Assembly (NCBI RefSeq): GCF_014199395.1
Contig: NZ_JACIJM010000008.1
Location: 90,112-154,111 of the forward strand
Origin: Yoonia ponticola
GTDB lineage: Bacteria > Pseudomonadota > Alphaproteobacteria > Rhodobacterales > Rhodobacteraceae
Direction: 5' to 3'
Length of the DNA: 64,000 nt
The notes below the pieces were generated by a model that saw only the letters and a program-made list of their open reading frames with translations, was not told the DNA's origin and did not search any database. Below, one piece after another: positions 36,240 to 45,706 of this stretch. A program made the position numbers and the translations under genes. Numbering within the stretch: position 1 is the stretch's first letter; every line of letters starts with the position of its first letter.

Positions 36240-38182
36240 AGAAGCCCGCAAAAGATGGTGGCCGGTCCACCCGTAAAATGAGCCGCCGCGCCATGCTTAT
36301 GGGTGGTGTGCAGATGTCTGTTGTCGCGGCACTGGCGATCCGGTTGCAGTCGATGCAGGTCGAGCAAGCCGATCAATTTCGCCTGCTGGCTGAGGAAAAC
36401 CGGATCAACATCCGCCTGATCCCGCCCGCCCGTGGTCTTGTTTTTGATCGCAACGGCAAGGCCATCGCGGATAACGAACAAAACTACCGCGTTGTGATGG
36501 TGCGCGAGGATGCGGGTGACGTTGATGAAGTGTTAGCCAAATTGCTAACTATCGTTGATATCCCCGAGGACACGATTGCGAAGGCGAAAGAAGACATCTT
36601 TAAACGCTCGCCATTTGTGCAGGTCACGATTGCGGATCGCTTGTCGTGGGAAGACATGGCGAAGATCAACATTAACGCCCCCGCCCTGCCCGGTATCACC
36701 GCCGAAGTGGGGCTAAGTCGCGTGTATCCGTGGGGGGCCGAGTTGGGCCACGTGACGGGTTATGTTGGTCCGGTCAGTGACTATGATCTTAGCAAAATTG
36801 ACGACCAAGACCCGCTTTTGCAAATTCCGAAATTCCAGATCGGCAAAACCGGTGTTGAGAACAAAATGGAGCACACGCTGCGTGGTTCTGCTGGCACCAA
36901 ACGCATCGAAGTGAATGCGATTGGGCGCGTGATGCGCGAACTTGATCGGCAGCAAGGTGTGTCCGGTCAGGACGTGCAACTGACGATTGATGCCGATCTG
37001 CAAAGCTACGTGCAGGCCCGCCTTGATGGCGAAAGTGCTGGTGCGGTTGTGATTGATCTGGAAGACGGGGATTTGCGGGCGATTGCCTCTGCCCCGACGT
37101 TTGATCCGAACCTGTTTGTGCGCGGTATTTCGGTGAAAGACTGGACCGATCTGAACGAAAACAAATACCGTCCGCTGGCTGCAAAAGCTGTGCAGGGTGC
37201 GTATCCCCCCGGATCGACATTCAAGATGGTCACGGCCCTCGCCGCATTAGAAGAAGGTGTCATTGGCGTTGATGAAACCGTCTATTGTCCAGGATATACA
37301 GATGTTTACGGCACGCGGTTCCACTGCTGGAAACGTGGCGGCCACGGGAATATCAACCTGCACGAAAGCCTGAAGCAATCCTGCGACTGTTATTACTACG
37401 AGATTTCGCAACGTGTCGGCATTGATAAAATGGCCGAAATGGCGCGGCGTTTTGGGCTTGGCATTAAGCATGATTTGCCGGTCTCAGCTGTGGTTGCGGG
37501 CCTTGCGCCTGATAAGGAATGGAAAGCCCGCGTGCGCGGCGAAGATTGGCGGATTGGCGATACCGTGAACGCGTCGATTGGACAGGGTTATGTGCTGTCA
37601 TCACCGCTGCAACTGGCGATTATGACGGCTCGTTTGGCGACGGGACGCGCGATTGAGCCGCGCTTGATCCGTGCGATTGACGGCGTGGAAACGGCGTCCG
37701 GTTCGGGGGCGCCGCTGGGTGTGAACGAGAACTTGTTGCGCCGGATCAGGGCCTCGATGGGCGCTGTCATGAACCATTCGCGCGGCACCGCATATCGAGC
37801 GCGGATTGTCACGCCGGAATATCAAATGGCTGGTAAAACGGGCACGTCGCAGGTGCGTCGGATTACGGCTGACGAACGTGCGCGTGGTGTGACGAGCAAC
37901 GCTGATTTGCCGTGGGAACGGCGCGATCATGCTTTATTCGTGAACTTTGCCCCTGTAGAGAACCCGCGTTTTGCGGTGGCTGTTGTTGTGGAACATGGCG
38001 GTGGCGGCTCGACCGCCGCAGCCCCGATTGGCCGTGATATTACGTTGCAAGCGCTGTATGGTGGCACCCCGCCGCTGACCGCGTATCCGTCGAATGTGCG
38101 CGGTCGGATTGCCGATCAACAGGAGCGGATTTCTGAAAAGCTGGCCTCGATTACGCCACGCGCCAAGGGCGATCGTGCATGA
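36236..38182 (+). CDS. mrdA: Penicillin-binding protein 2 (peptidoglycan transpeptidase)
   Basis: 648 residues. One N-terminal membrane anchor (about residues 20-38) leads to a pedestal domain and the transpeptidase domain. Active-site motifs are PGSTFKMV (SxxK), SCD (SxN-type) and AGKTGTSQV (KTG). It cross-links new wall during elongation together with RodA. It overlaps mreD and rodA by 4 bp each, indicating translational coupling. Confidence 0.96.
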   Translation: MKKPAKDGGRSTRKMSRRAMLMGGVQMSVVAALAIRLQSMQVEQADQFRLLAEENRINIRLIPPARGLVFDRNGKAIADNEQNYRVVMVREDAGDVDEVLAKLLTIVDIPEDTIAKAKEDIFKRSPFVQVTIADRLSWEDMAKININAPALPGITAEVGLSRVYPWGAELGHVTGYVGPVSDYDLSKIDDQDPLLQIPKFQIGKTGVENKMEHTLRGSAGTKRIEVNAIGRVMRELDRQQGVSGQDVQLTIDADLQSYVQARLDGESAGAVVIDLEDGDLRAIASAPTFDPNLFVRGISVKDWTDLNENKYRPLAAKAVQGAYPPGSTFKMVTALAALEEGVIGVDETVYCPGYTDVYGTRFHCWKRGGHGNINLHESLKQSCDCYYYEISQRVGIDKMAEMARRFGLGIKHDLPVSAVVAGLAPDKEWKARVRGEDWRIGDTVNASIGQGYVLSSPLQLAIMTARLATGRAIEPRLIRAIDGVETASGSGAPLGVNENLLRRIRASMGAVMNHSRGTAYRARIVTPEYQMAGKTGTSQVRRITADERARGVTSNADLPWERRDHALFVNFAPVENPRFAVAVVVEHGGGGSTAAAPIGRDITLQALYGGTPPLTAYPSNVRGRIADQQERISEKLASITPRAKGDRA

Positions 38183-39318
38183 GTTATCTTGAGTATAACG
38201 CCAAGTATGTCCCCACCGGTCTGCGCAAATTGCTTTACCTGAACTGGCCGGTGATCCTGCTGCTGACGGCGGTTTCTTGTGCTGGTTTCATCATGCTGTT
38301 TTCCGTCGCTGGCGGCTCGGCCACACCTTGGATGGAACCGCAGATCAAGCGGTTTGGCCTTGGTATGGTGCTGATGTTGATCGTTGCGATGGTGCCGATT
38401 TGGTTTTGGCGCAACATGGCGGGCCTCGCGTATGGCGTGTCTGTGCTGTTGCTTCTCGCCGTGGAATTGGTGGGCGTTGAGCGGAACGGGTCGCAGCGTT
38501 GGCTTGATCTGGGGCCGATGGATTTGCAGCCCTCGGAGTTGATGAAAATCACGCTGGTGATGTTTCTAGCCGCCTATTACGACTGGTTGCCGACGAGCAA
38601 AACATCGCGGCCATTCTGGGTGATACTGCCCGTATTTTTCATCCTGTTACCGACGTATTTTGTTTTGAACCAACCGGATTTGGGCACATCGCTGCTGCTG
38701 ATTATGGGCGGAGCTACGGTGATGTTTGTGGCGGGGGTGCATTGGGCCTATTTCGCGACTGTGCTGGCCGCAGGCATCGGCACCATTGTCGCCGTGATCG
38801 AGTCGAAAGGCACGCCATGGCAGATCCTGAAGGACTACCAATATCGCCGCATTGATACGTTTTTGGACCCTGCGAACGATCCATTGGGCGCGGGTTATCA
38901 CATCACGCAGGCCAAGATCGCATTAGGATCGGGCGGCTGGACGGGTCGTGGATTTATGCAAGGCACACAGAGCCGATTGAACTTTTTGCCGGAAAAACAC
39001 ACCGACTTTATCTTTACGACATTGGCCGAGGAATTCGGCTTTGTCGGGGCGACGTCGTTGCTGGTGCTTTACGTGTTGATCGTATTTTTCTGCGTCGCAT
39101 CCGCGATCACAAACAAGGACCGCTTTGCTGCGTTGCTTACGCTAGGTGTGTCGATGACGTTCTTTTTGTTCTTTGCCGTAAATATGGCCATGGTTACAGG
39201 TCTCGCGCCAGTTGTCGGCGTCCCCTTACCGCTTGTCAGTTATGGAGGATCAGCGATGATCGTTTTGTTAATCGCGTTTGGCATGGTCCAAAGCGCCCAT
39301 GTACATAAGCCGCGCTGA
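38179..39318 (+). CDS. rodA: Peptidoglycan glycosyltransferase RodA (SEDS family)
   Basis: 379 residues with about ten membrane helices. The SEDS motifs are clear: WLDLGPMDLQPSELMKI near residue 110, the DPANDPLGAGYHITQAKIALGSGGWTGRG loop, FLPEKHTDFIFTTLAEEFGF and the end PLPLVSYGGSAM. It polymerises lipid II for side-wall growth with PBP2. The stop overlaps the start of the next gene by one base. Confidence 0.97.
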   Translation: MSYLEYNAKYVPTGLRKLLYLNWPVILLLTAVSCAGFIMLFSVAGGSATPWMEPQIKRFGLGMVLMLIVAMVPIWFWRNMAGLAYGVSVLLLLAVELVGVERNGSQRWLDLGPMDLQPSELMKITLVMFLAAYYDWLPTSKTSRPFWVILPVFFILLPTYFVLNQPDLGTSLLLIMGGATVMFVAGVHWAYFATVLAAGIGTIVAVIESKGTPWQILKDYQYRRIDTFLDPANDPLGAGYHITQAKIALGSGGWTGRGFMQGTQSRLNFLPEKHTDFIFTTLAEEFGFVGATSLLVLYVLIVFFCVASAITNKDRFAALLTLGVSMTFFLFFAVNMAMVTGLAPVVGVPLPLVSYGGSAMIVLLIAFGMVQSAHVHKPR

Positions 39319-40250
39319 TGGTTTTGAACGTCCTTTTTGCCGCCCGCGATGGTCTCTGGCCTGATTACGAAGCCCACCTGCCCGCAGCCTTTGCGAAGGC
39401 TGGTTTGGATGTGAATTTGCAGCGAGACCATGCGCCAGAGGATGTGGATTACATCATCTTTGCCCCGCACGACGGACTGACTGATTTTACACCGTTCACG
39501 CGGGCCAAAGCGGTGCTGAGCCTGTGGGCCGGTGTTGAGAGCATCATCGTAAACGAGACCTTGACCCAACCGCTGACGCGGATGGTGAACCCCGGTTTGA
39601 CACGCGGGATGGTGGAATGGGTGACGGGGCATGTGCTGCGTCATCATTTGGGCATGGATCGTCAGATTTTGAACCAAGACGGGACGTGGACGCCGGTGGT
39701 GCCGCCGCTTGCGGAAGATCGCAAAGTGACCGTGCTGGGGCTTGGCGCGTTGGGGGCTGCTTGTGCCACCGCGCTGACTGGTTTGGGCTTTGATGTGACG
39801 GGGTGGAGCAGATCGCGAAAGGCGATTGATGGTGCCCAGTGCCTGTCTGGTGATGCGGGTATGGATGATGCCTTGCGCGGTGCCGAGATTGTTGTGCTGC
39901 TGTTGCCGGATACGGCTGCGACAGAGAATGCACTGAATACTAAGTCTTTGGCGTTATTGGCGAAAGGAGCGTTTGTCGTGAACCCCGGACGCGGTCCGTT
40001 GATTGATGATGATGCGTTGCTCGCAGCGCTCGATAGCGGTCAAGTTGCCCATGCGACATTGGATGTGTTTCGGGTTGAGCCGCTGCCAGCGGAGCATCCG
40101 TTTTGGGCGCACCCTAGCGTCACCGTGACCCCGCATATTGCAGCCGAAACACGGCCAAAAACCGCAGCTATAGAGATCGCCGCGAATATCGCGCGGTCAG
40201 AACGCGGCGAGGCGATGTTGCATCTTGTGGATCGCAACACTGGCTACTAG
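39318..40250 (+). CDS. 2-hydroxyacid dehydrogenase, glyoxylate/hydroxypyruvate reductase A (GhrA) type
   Basis: 310 residues. The Rossmann fingerprint is VTVLGLGALGAACATAL near residue 140. The catalytic Arg lies in NPGRGPLIDDDALL, the Glu in DVFRVEPLPAEHPFW and the His in VTPHIAAET. It reduces glyoxylate or hydroxypyruvate with NAD(P)H in the cytoplasm. It immediately follows rodA and may be read through from the shape operon, but there is no functional link. Confidence 0.88.
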   Translation: MVLNVLFAARDGLWPDYEAHLPAAFAKAGLDVNLQRDHAPEDVDYIIFAPHDGLTDFTPFTRAKAVLSLWAGVESIIVNETLTQPLTRMVNPGLTRGMVEWVTGHVLRHHLGMDRQILNQDGTWTPVVPPLAEDRKVTVLGLGALGAACATALTGLGFDVTGWSRSRKAIDGAQCLSGDAGMDDALRGAEIVVLLLPDTAATENALNTKSLALLAKGAFVVNPGRGPLIDDDALLAALDSGQVAHATLDVFRVEPLPAEHPFWAHPSVTVTPHIAAETRPKTAAIEIAANIARSERGEAMLHLVDRNTGY

Positions 40251-40254
40251 GCGA

Positions 40255-40274
40255 CGATTTTTCGCGAAAAATCG
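40255..40274. terminator. Bidirectional terminator: perfect 20-bp palindrome
   Basis: CGATTTTTCGCGAAAAATCG is a perfect palindrome just 4 bp after the dehydrogenase stop and 4 bp before the SseB-like stop on the other strand. The internal T5 and A5 runs fit a terminator acting on both transcripts. Confidence 0.65.
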
Positions 40275-40277
40275 GGG

Positions 40278-41054
40278 TTAACGCAACCGTGGTGGTTTAT
40301 TCGGGTCCATGCCGGGTGCGCCCGGTGTGTGCGGCGTTTCGGGTTCCGGCAGGTCAAAGCGCAGGCCAACTTTAGCGAGATGTCCCGCGAGTTGATCTGA
40401 TGCGCGGACGAACAGCACGTCGATTGCGCCCGCCTCGATCCCCGAGAATGTCAGGGCTTCGCCCGCCGCTTTGGCAAGCGACGATTCAGCGCCCGGCACC
40501 GCGTCCACGAAGGCCAAAACATGGCCGCGCGACCCGTCATCATAGACCGCCGCCGCAAGATAGGCGAACCGCGCGAGGCCTGCAGCGATGGCGAGTTTGC
40601 GGTCAAGCCCTGTAATCACAGCTTCGGGCAGGCCGCGGGGGGCGTTAACTTCGGTCAGGCGGGCTTCGGCTTCTTGCGGGGTGTTTTCCAAGGTCGAGAC
40701 CAGCCAATCGACGGCCTCTGACGGGATCAACATCTCAGACGGTGCGACCTGAAGGTTCAACCCAAGCCCCACCCCCTGCCCTGCGAGCATCCCGACCAAA
40801 CCGCGCCCCGGAATGGCGGCGTAAGGCACAGTGCGCCCGACAAATTCCGCAAGCCGTTCTTCGCGATCAAAGATCAGCGCAAAGCGACCATCGGCGATGT
40901 CGAAAATCTCGGGCGTGATCTGATCACCATCCGGTTCTGACGCGAGCAACAGAAAAACCTCGGTATCCGCGAGCCGTTCATAGAATCGTAACCGCTGTGC
41001 GTCATCATCGGGGGCAGCATCCATAGCGGCGTGGGCGGTGTCGAGGTCAGTCAT
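40278..41054 (-). CDS. SseB family protein
   Basis: 258 residues from the ATG giving MTDLDTAHAAMDAAPDD, with AAGGA upstream. The N-terminal half resembles the SseB N-domain (FYERLADTEVFLLLASEPDGDQITPEIFDIADGRFALIFD). The C-terminal half is a second SseB-like domain. The disordered tail ends in GMDPNKPPRLR. SseB was first linked to serine-tRNA or enhanced serine sensitivity in E. coli; the molecular role is not known. Confidence 0.75.
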   Translation of the reverse strand: MTDLDTAHAAMDAAPDDDAQRLRFYERLADTEVFLLLASEPDGDQITPEIFDIADGRFALIFDREERLAEFVGRTVPYAAIPGRGLVGMLAGQGVGLGLNLQVAPSEMLIPSEAVDWLVSTLENTPQEAEARLTEVNAPRGLPEAVITGLDRKLAIAAGLARFAYLAAAVYDDGSRGHVLAFVDAVPGAESSLAKAAGEALTFSGIEAGAIDVLFVRASDQLAGHLAKVGLRFDLPEPETPHTPGAPGMDPNKPPRLR

Positions 41055-41132
41055 GTGGCGTCCTTCGTCGTCTTTTGTCTCAGGTAGCCTGATGTGGTTG
41101 CTGCGGCAAGTCATGGACCATAGGTTGATGAT

Positions 41133-41753
41133 ATGGCGGCTAATGGATCAGATTTGGGGGATATATGCGCGGAGGTTTCGCGCTGTCGGATATGTGCTGC
41201 GCGGTTCGCGGCGACGAAAACGGCGCATCGCCCGCGGCCAGTCGTGTGGTTCGCGCATGGCACCCCGATTTTGATTGCGGGGCAAGCGCCGGGGATGCGT
41301 GTCCAGCAGTCTGGGGTGCCGTTTGATGATCGCTCTGGTGATCGGTTGCGCGACTGGCTGGGGTTGGATCGCGATACGTTTTATGACCGCCGTTTTGTGT
41401 CGTTCGTGCCAACTGCATTTTGCTTTCCGGGCTATGATACAAAGGGCAATGACCTGCCGCCGCCGCCGATTTGTTGGGACACATGGCATGACGATGTTTT
41501 GGCGCATATCGGCCCGCCACGGTTGCGGATCATCATCGGGAAATACGCGATTGAACGACATCTGGGGCTGAAAGGCCCGCTATCGCAGGTGATTGCCGAT
41601 TGGCGCAGTTACCCGAACGGAACATTCGTACTGCCGCATCCGTCATGGCGGAATGGCGGCTGGTTGCGGAAAAATCCGATTTTCGAAGCAGAGGTGCTGC
41701 CTGCGCTACGTGAAAGCGTGGCCCGATTATTGGCGGAATATCGCGAAAATTAA
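41133..41753 (+). CDS. Uracil-DNA glycosylase family protein
   Basis: 206 residues. The family's motif 1 appears as LIAGQAPGMRVQQSGVPFDD, and the DNA-intercalation/His motif as LPHPSWRN near the C-terminus. CRICAARF near residue 18 offers cysteines as in Fe-S members, but the full four-cysteine set is not obvious. It may be a DNA glycosylase, or one of the uncharacterised uracil-DNA-glycosylase-like proteins of roseobacters. Confidence 0.75.
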   Translation: MAANGSDLGDICAEVSRCRICAARFAATKTAHRPRPVVWFAHGTPILIAGQAPGMRVQQSGVPFDDRSGDRLRDWLGLDRDTFYDRRFVSFVPTAFCFPGYDTKGNDLPPPPICWDTWHDDVLAHIGPPRLRIIIGKYAIERHLGLKGPLSQVIADWRSYPNGTFVLPHPSWRNGGWLRKNPIFEAEVLPALRESVARLLAEYREN

Positions 41754-41910
41754 TGTGAACGAAGGCGCTTCTGGTCGCCTCGTGCCATAATTTCCCCTAT
41801 ATTTCATGGGAAGATCGCTTCATAGTTTAAAAAAGGCTGCACCTCAAAGGGGGATGTTAACCTATTTCGTCAACAATGGCGGAACCCACAATGGGAAACG
41901 ACGCAGGCAG

Positions 41911-42570
41911 ATGTTAGAATTTACAAATGTTTCCAAGTCGTTCTGGACCGGAACGCAACGCAAAGTGATCCTTGATAGGGCGTCTTTTCGCGTGGAATTA
42001 GGAAATTCTCTGGGCATCCTCGCCCCGAACGGCACCGGCAAAACGACGTTAATCAACATGATGGCGGGCCTTGAAAAACCGGATGAAGGACAAATTCATC
42101 GCGGTTGCAAAATCTCGTTCCCGCTTGGGTTTATGGGCGGCGTGGTCGGCAAACATACCGCCAAAGAAAACAGCCGCTATATTGCGCGGCTATACGGTTT
42201 AGACCCTGATTATGTTGAAGCTTTTTGTCGTTGGCTTTGCGATATCAAGGAATATTTCGACCTGCCGATTGGCACGTATAGTCAGGGGATGCGGTCGCGA
42301 TTCACGTTTTCGCTGATGCTTGCGCTTGATTTCGACATGTACCTGATTGATGAGGGTATGCCGCAGACGACCGACGTGGAATTTAACCGGAAAGCCGGTG
42401 AGATTTTGCGCGAACGACTAGAAAGTACGACCGTGATCATCGTTTCACACCAAGCAGCTACGCTAGAACGATTCGCTCGTTCTGCCGCCGTGCTGCGCGA
42501 TGGTCGTTTTGAAATGTTTGACACCTTGGAAGAAGCGAAACAGCTGTATGACTACGAAACCCAAGGCTAG
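41911..42570 (+). CDS. Capsule polysaccharide export ATP-binding protein (KpsT type)
   Basis: 219 residues from the ATG giving MLEFTNVSKSFWTG. Walker A is APNGTGKTT, the ABC signature is YSQGMRSRF, and Walker B is MYLIDEGMP, all in the degenerate forms typical of KpsT/Wzt polysaccharide-export ATPases. It would energise export of a polysaccharide through the inner membrane. It overlaps the KpsE-like gene by 23 bp. No KpsM-type permease gene lies beside it in this window. Confidence 0.88.
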   Translation: MLEFTNVSKSFWTGTQRKVILDRASFRVELGNSLGILAPNGTGKTTLINMMAGLEKPDEGQIHRGCKISFPLGFMGGVVGKHTAKENSRYIARLYGLDPDYVEAFCRWLCDIKEYFDLPIGTYSQGMRSRFTFSLMLALDFDMYLIDEGMPQTTDVEFNRKAGEILRERLESTTVIIVSHQAATLERFARSAAVLRDGRFEMFDTLEEAKQLYDYETQG

Positions 42571-44158
42571 AAAGTTCCGCATCCGTCAGGATGGTGGCGC
42601 CGCCAAATCAGAAACGCCCGCAACGCCGGTTCCGGCAGATAAACCTGCGGCGCGCGCGCCTGCGGGTGACGCCAATGCGGCGCCCCAGCCCCAAGTGTCT
42701 GCCGAGGTGTCGCTGGATGACATCCGCAAAGAAGGGTTAACGGGTCGCCAGTTGCGCATGGCAAGGCGCGTTGCACAGAAAAACGGGCTTGCTGTCACGT
42801 CTGATTTTGACGCCGTCCGGCAGTTGCGCACGATGGGTGTTGATCCGTTTCAGCGCAACACAATCTTAGAATTGGTGACGCCAGAAGGTGCGAAACCTGT
42901 GGCGGATAACCAGTCTGGCAAAAAACCGATTGGCCAAATTCAACTGCCGCAGACGGTTCAGCATGGTCAAAATCTACCCTCCACGGAAATGGCCACGCCT
43001 GCTGATCGCCGTGCGGGTGAAATCATGCAGATTCAGCGCGATCTTGCCAAACGCAGACGCCGCAAATTTGCGCTATTGCTCACCCGCCTTTCGACATTTG
43101 TGTTTTTGCCGACCATTCTCGTGGGCTGGTATTTTTACGCAATGGCCACGCCAATGTATGCGACCAACTCTGAATTTGTTATCCAGCAGGCCGAGGCGAG
43201 TTCGGCTGCGGGTGGATTGGGTGGATTGTTCCAAGGTACGTCGCTCGCCACGCAGCAGGATAGTATCGCGGTGCAATCCTACCTTGCATCGCGTGCTGCG
43301 ATGTTGCGGTTAAGCGAAGATCACGGGTTTAAGGCGCATTTCAGCGCCGACAATATCGACCAAATTCAACGACTTGCGCCGGACGCCACCAATGAAGCCG
43401 CGTTTGGCGTCTACACGGATAAGGTGAAAGTCAGCTACGATCCGACCGAAGGTATCCTGCGCATGGAAGTCATCGCAGCGGACCCCGAGACCAGCCAACT
43501 CTATTCCGAAGCGTTGATTGGATACGCCGAAGAGCAGATCGACCAACTCACGCAGCGTCCGCGCGACGCCGCGATGGAAGGTGCGCGGCAAAACTATGAT
43601 AACGCGGACAATCAACGCCAAGAGGCATTGAATAATCTGCTCGCGATCCAAGAAGACACCGACATTATTGACATCCCCGGTACGATTGGGGCGCTGACTG
43701 CACAGATTTCGGCGCTGGAACAGCAACGTCAGCAGCTTGAATTGTCGTTACAGGAACGGCTTGAGGTGCGTCGCCCGAACCAAGCGCAAGTGGATTCCCT
43801 CAACAGTCAGATTTCGAATATCACGGTTCTAATTAACGATCTGCGAAGCCAGATCAGCACGACCAGTTCGACCGGTGGTTCGCTTGCTAAAAACACAACT
43901 TTGTTGCGTCTGGCAGAGGAAGATTACGCGTTTCAAGTCCTGCAGGTGCAAGCCGCGTTGGCGCAACTTGAGGCCGCGCAGATCGAGGCAAACCGTCAGG
44001 TCCGTTATCTGTCATTGGGTGTTGAACCCGTGGCCCCCGACGAGGCAACCTATCCACGCGCGTTTGAAAACACCGTATTGGCATTTTTGATCTTTGCAGG
44101 GATTTACCTGATGATTTCACTGACGGCGTCGATCCTGCGGGAACAAGTTTCGACTTAA
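42548..44158 (+). CDS. Capsule polysaccharide export inner-membrane protein (KpsE type)
   Basis: 536 residues. A long Pro/Ala-rich and basic cytoplasmic N-terminus (about 180 residues) precedes the first membrane helix (LLTRLSTFVFLPTILVGWYFYAM). A Wzz-like periplasmic domain, a long coiled coil (about residues 360-480, AMEGARQNYDNADNQRQEALNN and QQRQQLELSLQERLEV) and a C-terminal helix follow. It is a PCP-type protein linking the transporter to the outer membrane export channel. The N-terminal extension is longer than in E. coli KpsE. Confidence 0.85.
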   Translation: MTTKPKARKFRIRQDGGAAKSETPATPVPADKPAARAPAGDANAAPQPQVSAEVSLDDIRKEGLTGRQLRMARRVAQKNGLAVTSDFDAVRQLRTMGVDPFQRNTILELVTPEGAKPVADNQSGKKPIGQIQLPQTVQHGQNLPSTEMATPADRRAGEIMQIQRDLAKRRRRKFALLLTRLSTFVFLPTILVGWYFYAMATPMYATNSEFVIQQAEASSAAGGLGGLFQGTSLATQQDSIAVQSYLASRAAMLRLSEDHGFKAHFSADNIDQIQRLAPDATNEAAFGVYTDKVKVSYDPTEGILRMEVIAADPETSQLYSEALIGYAEEQIDQLTQRPRDAAMEGARQNYDNADNQRQEALNNLLAIQEDTDIIDIPGTIGALTAQISALEQQRQQLELSLQERLEVRRPNQAQVDSLNSQISNITVLINDLRSQISTTSSTGGSLAKNTTLLRLAEEDYAFQVLQVQAALAQLEAAQIEANRQVRYLSLGVEPVAPDEATYPRAFENTVLAFLIFAGIYLMISLTASILREQVST

Positions 44159-44191
44159 AAGGCAGGCTAGCACTTGGCCTCTGCATGACAG

Positions 44192-44227
44192 TCGGCTTAG
44201 GATGAAATCGTATTAATCCTAAGCCGA
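44192..44227 (+). promoter_or_regulatory. Perfect 12-bp hairpin between kpsE and mscS genes
   Basis: TCGGCTTAGGAT (44192-44203) and ATCCTAAGCCGA (44216-44227) are perfect reverse complements with a 12-nt loop. The stem ends 7 bases before the ATG of the channel gene, where no ribosome-binding site is visible. It may terminate the capsule transcript or control translation of the next gene. Confidence 0.5.
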
Positions 44228-44234
44228 TAGTCAC

Positions 44235-45527
44235 ATGCGCATTTTGAATTTCCTCTGTCTGATCCTGCTGATTGCAGGTCCCGTTCACGCCCAAGATAGC
44301 GGCGGCGTCATCACGACGGTCAATAGCGGTCAACAAGATGCCGATATTGCGATTCGAATTCGCGATATTTTGTCCGAGTTGGGCAATTATGATGACGTCA
44401 CGGTCAGCGTATCCAAGGGCATTGTGACCTTTCGCGGGACGGCTACATCGACGCTAGAGGCAACGGGTCTTGCTGATCTTGCCAACCGCGTCGAAGGTGT
44501 GGTCGCGGTGAAGAACACGGTCACGGAAACCACGGATATCGCCCGACGGTTGGACCCCGCGATTGCGCGTTTTAAGTCGCGCGTTGAGCAATTTGTGATT
44601 TTCCTGCCGCTCGCCATGATCGCCGCGCTGGCTGGTGCGGTGATTGTCTGGCTTGGTTTGCGGATCGCCCGCGCCCGTCAACCTTGGGAACGTCTCGCAC
44701 CAAATCTGTTTATTGCAGAGCTTTACCGTCAAATTGTACGCATCACGTTTATGATCGGGGCCTTGGTTATTGCCTTGGATATTCTCAACGCGACGGCCTT
44801 GTTATCCACGATTCTGGGGGCTGCTGGGATCATTGGTCTGGCGCTTGGGTTTGCGGTGCGTGACACCGTTGAAAACTTTATCGCGTCGGTGATGCTATCT
44901 ATCAGGCAACCATTTCGGCCAAATGATACCGTTGAAATTAACGGCGACGAAGGCAAAGTGATTCGATTGACGAGCCGCGCGACCATCCTTTTGTCGTTTG
45001 ACGGCAACCACATCCGCATCCCCAACGCCACGGTCTTTAAGAGCCGGATCATCAATTATAGCCAGCACATCGAACGGCGGTTCAAGTTCACCATGCTGAT
45101 CGACCGCGACGCAGACCTGCGCGACGTGCGCAAATTGGTTGAAAGCACCGTGCAAAATCTTCCGTTTGTTTTGGACCATCCGGCTGCGGTGACCTGGATC
45201 GATACGTTTGAGCCGTCAGGTGTCAGCCTTGTGATTACGGGTTGGGTTAACCAGAACGAGACGTCTCCTGCGTTGGCCAAAGGCGAGGCGATCCGACAGG
45301 TCCAACTCGCCCTATCACATGCTAACATTGCGATGACTGACAGCTCGCAAGTCATTCTAGTTGATCGCAAATCGACGCCCGCCCCTGCCCCGTCGGTTCT
45401 GCACGAAGCTGCCAAAGTCGAATCCGTTGTCCCTGCCACCGATAACGATCTGAACCGCATTGTGAACGCTGAAAGAGAGGCGGAAAGTAGCGAAGATCTG
45501 CTGCGCGACGACGCATTAAAAGAATAG
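44235..45527 (+). CDS. Mechanosensitive ion channel (MscS family) with BON domain
   Basis: 430 residues. A signal peptide (MRILNFLCLILLIAGPVHAQ) and a periplasmic BON domain (about 35-105, IRDILSELGNYDDVTVSVSKGIVTFRG) come first. Three membrane helices (about 115-215) follow, then the MscS core with pore helix GAAGIIGLALGFAVRDTVENFIASVML and the beta domain. It releases osmolytes on hypo-osmotic shock. The BON domain may bind envelope lipids or polysaccharide; that is inference. Confidence 0.88.
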   Translation: MRILNFLCLILLIAGPVHAQDSGGVITTVNSGQQDADIAIRIRDILSELGNYDDVTVSVSKGIVTFRGTATSTLEATGLADLANRVEGVVAVKNTVTETTDIARRLDPAIARFKSRVEQFVIFLPLAMIAALAGAVIVWLGLRIARARQPWERLAPNLFIAELYRQIVRITFMIGALVIALDILNATALLSTILGAAGIIGLALGFAVRDTVENFIASVMLSIRQPFRPNDTVEINGDEGKVIRLTSRATILLSFDGNHIRIPNATVFKSRIINYSQHIERRFKFTMLIDRDADLRDVRKLVESTVQNLPFVLDHPAAVTWIDTFEPSGVSLVITGWVNQNETSPALAKGEAIRQVQLALSHANIAMTDSSQVILVDRKSTPAPAPSVLHEAAKVESVVPATDNDLNRIVNAEREAESSEDLLRDDALKE

Positions 45528-45589
45528 CATTTTTTCTGTCAGAGGGGCTTGAACCCGCTGCGCGTTCGTCGTAATCACCACCTCGTTGA

Positions 45590-45664
45590 TGGGGTGTAGC
45601 CAAGTGGTAAGGCAACGCTTTTTGGTAGCGTGTACCGTAGGTTCGAATCCTACCACCCCAGCCA
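45590..45664 (+). tRNA. tRNA-Gln (anticodon TTG)
   Basis: The cloverleaf folds: acceptor TGGGGTG (45590-45596) with CACCCCA (45654-45660), anticodon stem ACGCT/AGCGT with loop TTTTGGT giving anticodon TTG, and T-arm GTAGG-TTCGAAT-CCTAC. Discriminator G and encoded CCA follow. Its 3' end is the integration site of the mobile element to the right, and the gene is left intact. Confidence 0.93.
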
Positions 45665-45666
45665 AC
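45648..45666 (+). repeat. attL: left direct repeat in tRNA-Gln 3' end
   Basis: TCCTACCACCCCAGCCAAC covers the T-arm 3' side, acceptor 3' strand and CCA of tRNA-Gln. It is repeated exactly at 62851-62869. Similarity continues for a few bases with one difference (ACTAA versus GCTAA). Confidence 0.9.
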
Positions 45667-45706
45667 ACTAAAATCCCTTTATTATCAAAGAGTTACGCTG
45701 ATCGCC

